12,541 nt of DNA from GCA-2748575 sp033722575 (GTDB taxonomy: Bacteria > Pseudomonadota > Gammaproteobacteria > Pseudomonadales > Ketobacteraceae), in NCBI GenBank assembly GCA_033722575.1, contig JAWVYU010000128.1, positions 1 through 12,541 on the forward strand, given 5' to 3'. Within the stretch, counting starts at the first letter, position 1; every line of letters begins with the position of its first letter. The notes under the pieces were generated by a model that worked only from the letters and a program-made list of their open reading frames with translations, did no database searches and was not told the DNA's origin. The translations under genes and the position numbers were made by a program. This document shows, one piece after another, positions 7,983 through 12,541 of the stretch.

Positions 7983-8099
7983 GTTGTGATTACCTACCCC
8001 ACCAAACTCAAGACAGCTCTGATAAGTGTAGTTGCTCCGGGCTGATTTTTGCCTTAACCCGGGTTGCATGTCAGGCCCCATTAGCTAACCTAAAAGAAA

Positions 8100-9035
8100 A
8101 TGCAGAGTTTACATTACGTTATGGACAAGCAGATCAAGGCCACGATTCTGATTGTGGACGACGAACCCCTGAATATTCAGGTGCTGTCGCAGGCCCTTTC
8201 ACCCTGGTATCGCATTAAAGCAGCCACCAATGGTGAAACAGCGCTTGAAGTTGCGTCCTCCGATGACCCCCCGGACCTGATTCTGCTGGATATCAAAATG
8301 CCCCAGATGGATGGCTATGAAGTCTGCCAGCAACTCAAGAAACGCCGCTCAACCACCCACATCCCGATCATTTTCATTACCGGCAAAAACTCCGCAGAAG
8401 ACGAAACCCGTGGCCTGGAACTGGGCGCAATGGACTACATCACCAAACCCTTCAGCGTACCCATTGTCATGGCGCGCGTGCGCAACCAGATCATGCTGAA
8501 AGTCAAAACGGATATGCTGGAAGAGCTGATATCAACGGATTCACTGACCGAGGTAGCCAACCGCCGGCGCTTTGATATCGTACTGAATGATGAATGGCGG
8601 CGCGGCGTGCGCAGCCACGAACCTCTGTCGTTACTGATGATGGACCTGGACCACTTCAAATCGATTAACGACAGTTACGGCCATCCCGCCGGTGACAGCT
8701 GCCTGAAACAGATCGCCCAGACACTGAACCAGTCCATGCGCCGCTCATCGGACACACTGGCCCGTTTTGGTGGCGAGGAATTTGCCGCTATTGTTCCCAA
8801 CTGCGATTTCGAATCCGCCATGAACCTTGCGGAGAAAATGCGCAAGGAAGTGGAATCTCTGGTAGTAAGACTGGCCAACACGCAGAAAGAAATAAGAGTA
8901 ACCACCAGTATCGGTGTGGCTTCCTGCAAGCCACGGAGAAATATGTCCCACAACAAATTGCTGGACGCCGCCGACGAGCAGCTTTACAAGGCCAAGTCAG
9001 AAGGCAGGAACTGTATCAGGGGTGTCTGCCTGTAA
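8100..9035 (+). CDS. Response regulator diguanylate cyclase (receiver-GGDEF)
   Basis: This 311-residue cytoplasmic protein should make cyclic di-GMP when phosphorylated. The receiver (about 13-130) has acidic Asp20/Asp21, phospho-acceptor Asp64 in LLDIKMPQMDG, Thr94 and Lys116. The GGDEF domain (about 140-308) has metal and substrate residues in DLDHFKSINDSYGHPAGD and an active-site GGEEF (224-228), a catalytically competent variant. The product-inhibition I-site RSSD (215-218) lies exactly five residues before it, so feedback control is expected. The order resembles WspR-type regulators. Neither start has a clear ribosome site: ATG 8100 has a purine-rich AAAAGAAA just before it, and ATG 8121 gives a more usual receiver N-terminus. 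It is divergent from the large hybrid kinase, a likely phosphodonor (inference). Its stop is two bases from the convergent ectR stop, with no terminator between them. Confidence 0.94.
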   Translation: MQSLHYVMDKQIKATILIVDDEPLNIQVLSQALSPWYRIKAATNGETALEVASSDDPPDLILLDIKMPQMDGYEVCQQLKKRRSTTHIPIIFITGKNSAEDETRGLELGAMDYITKPFSVPIVMARVRNQIMLKVKTDMLEELISTDSLTEVANRRRFDIVLNDEWRRGVRSHEPLSLLMMDLDHFKSINDSYGHPAGDSCLKQIAQTLNQSMRRSSDTLARFGGEEFAAIVPNCDFESAMNLAEKMRKEVESLVVRLANTQKEIRVTTSIGVASCKPRRNMSHNKLLDAADEQLYKAKSEGRNCIRGVCL

Positions 9036-9037
9036 AT

Positions 9038-9622
9038 TCACGGATTCCGGTCAGAGTCAGCAAACGCATCCGGGCTGTCATAGGCGCTCTGGCGATCAAG
9101 AATACCCACATCCAGCACAGGTGAGGCATCAATGTGCTGGGCATCCATCATCTGGGCCACCCGCTGCAATGCCGATATGATCATGGTCTGCTCCCACTCC
9201 TTCAGATCACCAAACTGACGCTTGAACTGCTCCTGAAGGGGAATCGGTGCACTCTTGAGTACATCCATGGCAGCGTCTGTCAGATAGGCATGTACCTTGC
9301 GCTTGTCAGAGGTTGAACGCTCTCGAAAAACCAGCTCACGTTTTTCAAGGCGATCCAGAATAGTGGTAACCGTGGCCTGACTCAGACTGACTTCGCTGGC
9401 CAGCTCTCCGATGGTGACCTCGCCCTTGTCACGAATGCTCTGCAACACCAGAATCTGGGGCGCTGTGAGCCCCGTGGTTTTCGCCAGGTGCTTGGAATGC
9501 AGGTCTGTGGCCCTGATAACGCGGCGCAGCGCCACCAGTACTTCTTCTATCCGATCCAAAAACTCATCCTCGACAGTTAGTTTTCCCGGATTATATATCG
9601 GTTCCGGTTGTTCATTGAACAT
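9038..9622 (-). CDS. ectR: MarR-family regulator of ectoine genes, EctR
   Basis: This 194-residue MarR-type dimeric repressor has its winged helix at about residues 50-115: scaffold helices in GLTAPQILVLQSIRDKG, the recognition helix in SLSQATVTTILDRLEKR and the charged wing RSTSDKRKVHAYLT. N- and C-terminal helices would form the dimer interface. ATG 9622 is chosen because a perfect AAGGAG lies 7 bases upstream; ATG 9733 and 9682 in the same frame lack a properly spaced site. EctR proteins are known to repress ectoine operons at low salt in methylotrophs and methanotrophs. Identity here rests on divergent placement before ectB and on an 18-bp element at 9816-9833 that matches the EctR1 operator as I remember it. 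It probably also controls itself, since that site is in the shared intergenic region. Confidence 0.88.
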   Translation of the reverse strand: MFNEQPEPIYNPGKLTVEDEFLDRIEEVLVALRRVIRATDLHSKHLAKTTGLTAPQILVLQSIRDKGEVTIGELASEVSLSQATVTTILDRLEKRELVFRERSTSDKRKVHAYLTDAAMDVLKSAPIPLQEQFKRQFGDLKEWEQTMIISALQRVAQMMDAQHIDASPVLDVGILDRQSAYDSPDAFADSDRNP

Positions 9623-9815
9623 TCTCTGACTCCTTATCGCCGGGTAACACTCGGAGACTGCACTTTTGGTGCCGATGCTCATCCCCTTTCCCAGCTTCTC
9701 CCTCCCGACCGGACTGTGCCCGATTCTGGCCAACCAAGCGCCATTTCACGACATTTGTGCACAATATTCGGTCATTAAGCCGGTCAACCGGGAGAAGCCC
9801 ACTGGATTTTTATAT

Positions 9816-9833
9816 TATTTAGTGTACTATATT
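9816..9833. promoter_or_regulatory. EctR operator (pseudopalindrome)
   Basis: The sequence TATTTAGT-GT-ACTATATT is two imperfectly inverted 8-bp half-sites separated by GT. From memory it is identical to the EctR1 footprint core described for the ectA promoter of Methylomicrobium alcaliphilum 20Z. There it overlaps a -10 element; here TACTAT (9825-9830) could serve as a plus-strand -10, although no good -35 precedes it. It lies 194 bases before the ectR start and 214 before ectB. Confidence 0.75.
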
Positions 9834-9876
9834 TAGACCTCTAAGCAATATTGACTGTCTGAACCATCTTTTTTCA

Positions 9877-9895
9877 CTAAAAATGGGATTTTTAG
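9877..9895. repeat. Inverted repeat CTAAAAAT-GGG-ATTTTTAG
   Basis: Perfect 8-bp arms around a 3-base centre, halfway between the EctR operator and the ectB promoter. The stem is mostly A-T and the spacing is too tight for a stable hairpin, so a dimeric protein-binding site is more likely than an RNA structure. The CTAAA/TTTAG core is shared with the EctR half-sites. Confidence 0.4.
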
Positions 9896-9907
9896 GACGA
9901 TTTTTGT

Positions 9908-9936
9908 TTAAGAGGCCCAATTTCATTTCATTTAAT
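9908..9936 (+). promoter_or_regulatory. Predicted sigma-70 promoter for ectB
   Basis: TTAAGA (9908-9913, 4 of 6) and TTTAAT (9931-9936, 5 of 6) are separated by exactly 17 bases. Transcription would begin near 9943, directly before the 17-bp inverted repeat at 9944-9960, and leave a leader of about 104 bases before ectB. Another start could lie at the EctR operator upstream. Confidence 0.45.
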
Positions 9937-9943
9937 ATTTTGC

Positions 9944-9960
9944 ACACTAAAATTTAGTGT
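9944..9960. promoter_or_regulatory. Perfect 17-bp inverted repeat, candidate second EctR site
   Basis: ACACTAAA-A-TTTAGTGT has perfect 8-bp arms around one base. Its right arm with flanking DNA (9951-9968) matches 12 of 18 positions of the EctR operator at 9816-9833. It would cover about +1 to +17 of the predicted ectB transcript, where a bound repressor would block initiation. EctR binding is inferred. Confidence 0.5.
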
Positions 9961-9997
9961 CGTAGCTATTGGGTGCGCCTGAGTGCAGCCTGGTGGT

Positions 9998-10015
9998 GCA
10001 CGTCAAAGCACGTCA
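9998..10015 (+). repeat. Tandem 8-bp direct repeat GCACGTCA
   Basis: Two identical copies of GCACGTCA (9998-10005 and 10008-10015) are separated by AA. Their start-to-start distance is 10 bases, about one helical turn. They lie in the ectB leader, about 30 bases before the start codon. The helical phasing fits a direct-repeat activator or repressor site, but chance is possible. Confidence 0.3.
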
Positions 10016-10046
10016 TAATGGATAGCAATGCAGGAGAACACTGCTA

Positions 10047-11357
10047 ATGAAAATATTCGACGAGATCGAATCCGAAGTTCAAAGTTATGCCCGCTCCTTT
10101 CCCCGCGTATTCAACAAGGCGCAGGGCGAATACCTGTTTGACGATGACGGCAACCGCTACCTGGACTTTCTGGCAGGTGCCGGCACCCTGAATTACGGGC
10201 ACAACAACCCGTTATTCAAGGAAAAGCTGATGGAATACATTGCCGCCGATGGCATTACCCACGGCCTGGATATGCACACCAAGGCAAAAGCCGAGTTTTT
10301 ACAGGTATTCAATGACAAGATTCTGAAGCCCAGAGGCCTGGAATACGTGGTGCAGTTTACTGGCCCCACGGGCACCAATGCTGTTGAAGCCGCCATGAAG
10401 CTTGCACGCAATGTTACCGGGCGGGAAAACATTATATCGTTCACCAATGGTTTTCATGGCGTGAGCCTTGGCTCTCTGGCAGCCACAGGGAACTCTCACC
10501 ATCGCGGTGCAGCGGGGGTCAGCCTGAGTGGCACCAGCCGCATGCCCTATGACGGCTATATGGGAGACCATATCGATACAACAGCCTATCTCGACAAAGT
10601 CCTGTCTGATTCCAGCAGCGGTATCGACAAGCCTGCCGCGGTGATTGTGGAAACAGTACAGGGAGAAGGCGGTATCAACGCCGCTTCCTTTGAGTGGCTG
10701 AAAAACCTGGAAACCGTATGCCGGAAGCACAACGTATTGCTGATTGTGGATGACATTCAGGCCGGCTGCGGACGCACCGGTACCTATTTCAGCTTTGAAA
10801 ACGCCGGTATCAATCCCGATATTGTCACCCTGTCGAAATCACTCAGTGGCTATGGGCTCCCCTTCGCAGTGGTACTTTTCCGCCCCGAACTGGACCAGTG
10901 GAAACCGGGAGAGCATAACGGCACATTCCGTGGCAACAACATGGCATTCGTCACCGCCAAAGCGGCCATTGACCATTACTGGAGTGATGAGCAGTTCTCC
11001 AAACAGATCAAAGCCCGCGGGGAATACATATCCAAACGCCTCCGGGGCATCGTAGACAAATACGGTGAAGGCAAGTTCACTACCCGCGGGCGTGGTATGT
11101 TTCAGGGCATTAACTGCGTCAACGGCGATATCGCCGGCAAGATTACCCGCAAAGCTTTCAAGCGGGGACTGATCATCGAAACCAGTGGTGCCGATGATCA
11201 GGTGGTCAAGTTTCTGTGTCCGCTGACCATCAACGAAGGAAACCTGAAAAAAGGAATCGACATCGTTGAGGAAAGCATCAAGGAAGTGTGTTCCGAGGAA
11301 GGGCCGATACCGGAAGCGCACAACTACTTTGCGGATACCCGGAAAACCGCCGTTTGA
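10047..11357 (+). CDS. ectB: L-2,4-diaminobutyrate:2-oxoglutarate aminotransferase, ectoine pathway
   Basis: EctB moves an amino group from glutamate to aspartate semialdehyde to give L-2,4-diaminobutyrate, the first dedicated step of ectoine synthesis in the cytoplasm. The 436-residue product is full length for a class-III PLP aminotransferase. It shows the phosphate-cup GPTGTNAVEAAMKLAR (106-121), the FHG aromatic motif (136-138), the cofactor-nitrogen aspartate in VDDIQAGCGRTG (Asp235), the Schiff-base lysine in TLSKSLSG (Lys264) and the GTFRGNN loop (292-298). ATG 10047 has AGGAG about 10 bases upstream, a little far; a nine-codon frame ends in TAATG overlapping this start. It is the first gene of the operon, where ectA would normally precede it. 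ectC follows after 41 bases. Confidence 0.97.
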   Translation: MKIFDEIESEVQSYARSFPRVFNKAQGEYLFDDDGNRYLDFLAGAGTLNYGHNNPLFKEKLMEYIAADGITHGLDMHTKAKAEFLQVFNDKILKPRGLEYVVQFTGPTGTNAVEAAMKLARNVTGRENIISFTNGFHGVSLGSLAATGNSHHRGAAGVSLSGTSRMPYDGYMGDHIDTTAYLDKVLSDSSSGIDKPAAVIVETVQGEGGINAASFEWLKNLETVCRKHNVLLIVDDIQAGCGRTGTYFSFENAGINPDIVTLSKSLSGYGLPFAVVLFRPELDQWKPGEHNGTFRGNNMAFVTAKAAIDHYWSDEQFSKQIKARGEYISKRLRGIVDKYGEGKFTTRGRGMFQGINCVNGDIAGKITRKAFKRGLIIETSGADDQVVKFLCPLTINEGNLKKGIDIVEESIKEVCSEEGPIPEAHNYFADTRKTAV

Positions 11358-11398
11358 AGGCATTTTAGCTGATTTATTAATTGAAACAGGAAACACAA

Positions 11399-11803
11399 AT
11401 GATCGTCAGAGATCTTGAAGAAGCCGAAAAGTCCAACCGCCGCATTGTTTCCCCTGCGGGAAACTGGGAAAGCGTGCGTCTGCTACTGAAAGACGACAAT
11501 ATGGGATTCTCTTTCCATATTACGACAATCTACGAAGGCGCCGATTTCCAGATGCACTACCAGAACCACCTTGAATCGGTGTATTGCGTCAGCGGAGAAG
11601 GCGAAGTGGAAACCATTGACGATGGCAAGAAATACCCGATCAAACCGGGAACCATCTACATTCTGGACAAGCATGACAAGCATTTCCTGCGCGCATTCAA
11701 GGAGATGAAACTGGCCTGCGTGTTCAACCCGCCCCTGAATGGCAAGGAAGTTCACAACGCCGAGGGCGCCTACGAGCTTTATGCAGAGCCCATTTCTGAA
11801 TAG
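11399..11803 (+). CDS. ectC: L-ectoine synthase (cupin)
   Basis: EctC closes N-gamma-acetyl-diaminobutyrate into ectoine with loss of water. The 134-residue product is a single iron-dependent cupin. The N-terminus MIVRDLEEAEKSNRRIVSP and the core DDNMGFSFHITTIY, HYQNHLESVYCVSGEGEVE and LDKHDKHFLRA are hallmark EctC segments. Residues placed like the described iron ligands are Glu59, Tyr87 and His95. The substrate for this step is the product of EctA, whose gene is not nearby. ATG 11399 has AGGA 8 bases upstream; an upstream TTG at 11381 would add six residues and is unlikely. The gene is full length and intact, so real ectoine synthesis is the best reading, not a degraded locus. Confidence 0.97.
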   Translation: MIVRDLEEAEKSNRRIVSPAGNWESVRLLLKDDNMGFSFHITTIYEGADFQMHYQNHLESVYCVSGEGEVETIDDGKKYPIKPGTIYILDKHDKHFLRAFKEMKLACVFNPPLNGKEVHNAEGAYELYAEPISE

Positions 11804-11848
11804 CTGATCTTGAGATACCAGGGAATGACAGCAACAGCAGAGGCACTC

Positions 11849-12175
11849 ATGAATGAGGACGACATCGTCGAAATGAAAGCAGTGATCCAGGCTCGTATCG
11901 AGTTCCTGCTGGTAATGATCGACGAAAATGCCCGGAGTGCCTCCTCCAGCGGCATCCACCCGAACGACATGTTCGAGTCAGCCGGCCGCGCCGATGGTCA
12001 CCCTGTTGCAGAAGATGCCATCCGACAGGCACAACAAGAATTAACCCAATTGACACGCAACCTGAGCTGGTTAGAATCTGACCGTGGCGGAGTGTGCGAA
12101 CTTTGCGGCCGCAACATCCCGCTGGAAAGGTTGAAAAGGGTGCCCACCACCCGAACGTGTTCAAACTGCGCCTAA
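11849..12175 (+). CDS. DksA/TraR-type C4 zinc-finger protein inside the ectoine operon
   Basis: This 108-residue cytoplasmic protein has an N-terminal helical region (about 1-78) and a C-terminal zinc finger C-x2-C-x17-C-x2-C (Cys83, Cys86, Cys104, Cys107), the exact spacing of DksA. DksA/TraR proteins bind the RNA polymerase secondary channel and alter promoter choice, often with ppGpp. The coiled-coil tip motif D-x-x-D-x-A of DksA is not clearly seen, and at 108 residues it is shorter than DksA (about 150) and longer than TraR. ATG 11849 has GAGG 6 bases upstream; ATG 11825 or TTG 11810 would add 8 or 13 residues with poorer sites. It starts 45 bases after ectC and ends 22 bases before the aspartokinase, so co-transcription with ectoine genes is likely. 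This gene is not part of the usual ectABC-ask set. Confidence 0.85.
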   Translation: MNEDDIVEMKAVIQARIEFLLVMIDENARSASSSGIHPNDMFESAGRADGHPVAEDAIRQAQQELTQLTRNLSWLESDRGGVCELCGRNIPLERLKRVPTTRTCSNCA

Positions 12176-12197
12176 CAGCCAGCAACCGAGGAACGTT

Positions 12198-12541
12198 ATG
12201 AGACAACATACTGTGGAGAAAATTGGCGGTACATCCATGAGTGATTATGCCGCGGTGAGAGACAACATCATTTTCAAGCCACAACACAGCGACAGCCTTT
12301 ACCACCGGATCTTTGTCGTTTCGGCTTACGGGGGTATTACCAACAAGCTGCTGGAACACAAAAAGACCGGAAAACCGGGGATTTACGGTTTGTTCTCCAG
12401 CAGCCTGGAGGACAACAGCTGGGAAGAAGCGCTGGAGAATCTCCGTAACGAAATGCATTCTATCAATCAATCACTGTTCCCCGAACGGGACCTTCTGGAA
12501 GAGGCGAATAACTTTATCGACAACCGCCTTAATAATGCCAA
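12198..12541 (+). CDS. ask: Ectoine-linked aspartokinase (3'-partial)
   Basis: The first 114 codons are present and the frame is open to the window end. Aspartokinase phosphorylates aspartate and so supplies aspartate semialdehyde to EctB. The N-terminus carries the nucleotide-binding start VEKIGGTSMSDYAAV and the segment FVVSAYGGITNKLLEHKKTG, typical of the Ask_Ect subgroup found at the end of ectoine operons. That subgroup is known for relaxed feedback control. ATG 12198 has GAGGA 5 bases upstream, and the 22-base gap from the preceding zinc-finger gene suggests the same transcript. The catalytic rest and the ACT regulatory domains lie outside the window. Confidence 0.93.
   Translation, partial: MRQHTVEKIGGTSMSDYAAVRDNIIFKPQHSDSLYHRIFVVSAYGGITNKLLEHKKTGKPGIYGLFSSSLEDNSWEEALENLRNEMHSINQSLFPERDLLEEANNFIDNRLNNA

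Larger units (their letters stand above)
9623..10046. other. ectR-ectB intergenic regulatory region (no gene, no ectA)
   Basis: These 424 bases hold no supported gene. Most of it from about 9800 to 9960 is strikingly AT-rich compared with the surrounding coding DNA. It contains an EctR-like operator, two further inverted repeats, a predicted ectB promoter, an 8-bp direct repeat and a nine-codon open frame, listed separately. It is too short for an ectA gene (normally over 500 bp), and stops such as TAG 9820 and TAG 9955 interrupt the plus-strand frames, so I see no ectA remnant. Confidence 0.85.

Noticed and set aside
8036..8065. Short inverted repeat with CCGGG/CCCGG arms in the kinase-cyclase intergenic region
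   Set aside because: Five-base arms with a long loop and no U-run give no support for a terminator or operator.
7983..8081. Longer start (ATG 8081) for the large hybrid kinase
   Set aside because: It has an AGG at fair spacing, but it would leave 18 bases to the divergent gene and add a polar 33-residue leader before the first membrane helix. ATG 7982 fits domain layout better, though not decisively.
9623..9733. Longer ectR start at ATG 9733 or 9682
   Set aside because: Neither has a properly spaced ribosome site, while ATG 9622 has AAGGAG at 7 bases and gives the usual EctR length.
9740..10046. Degenerate ectA remnant upstream of ectB
   Set aside because: Plus-strand frames are short and interrupted, and nothing resembles acetyltransferase motifs; the space is also too small for a whole gene.
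11847..12470. 207-codon minus-strand open frame opposite the zinc-finger gene and ask
   Set aside because: Antisense to two well-supported genes with clear motifs and ribosome sites; no motif of its own.

Overview
The window reads as chromosomal DNA from a halotolerant, probably marine gammaproteobacterium able to live with little oxygen. The reasons are an ectoine (compatible solute) locus with an EctR-type regulator, an FNR/Anr oxygen sensor beside anaerobic hemN, and large unorthodox hybrid sensor kinases. Genus cannot be fixed by reading alone; an Oceanospirillales, Marinobacter or Cellvibrionales-like relative is plausible. Coding DNA looks moderately GC-rich by eye, and the one long AT-rich stretch is the ectR-ectB regulatory region. 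I see no rRNA, tRNA, CRISPR array, insertion sequence or phage gene.

Region 1 (1-1522). The 3' end of a hybrid sensor kinase (receiver domain) is followed, in the same reading frame after an amber stop, by an Hpt domain. Convergent to it is an FKBP-type peptidyl-prolyl isomerase. Upstream of that on the minus strand are a strong hairpin terminator and a small, highly charged helical protein of the sll1863-like stress family.

Region 2 (1578-3962, minus strand). This is an oxygen-response module: an FNR/Anr regulator with all four cluster cysteines, and hemN (anaerobic coproporphyrinogen III dehydrogenase). hemN has a near-consensus FNR/Anr box at the right distance from a good -10 element. 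A second, weaker FNR-like box lies at a matching distance upstream of the small helical-protein gene, so that gene may belong to the same regulon.

Region 3 (3981-9035). A very large membrane hybrid kinase (periplasmic sensor, two PAS, HisKA/HATPase, two receivers, Hpt) is divergent from a receiver-GGDEF diguanylate cyclase, suggesting a phosphorelay that feeds c-di-GMP signalling.

Region 4 (9038-12541). This is the ectoine locus: ectR (MarR family, minus strand), an approximately 420-bp regulatory region, then ectB, ectC, a DksA/TraR-type zinc-finger gene, and the start of the ectoine-linked aspartokinase, which runs off the window. Two things are unusual. ectA (diaminobutyrate acetyltransferase) is missing from its normal place, and a DksA-like gene sits inside the operon. 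The regulatory region holds an 18-bp element that matches, as I recall it, the published EctR1 operator of a methanotroph. It also holds a perfect 17-bp inverted repeat just downstream of the best predicted ectB promoter.
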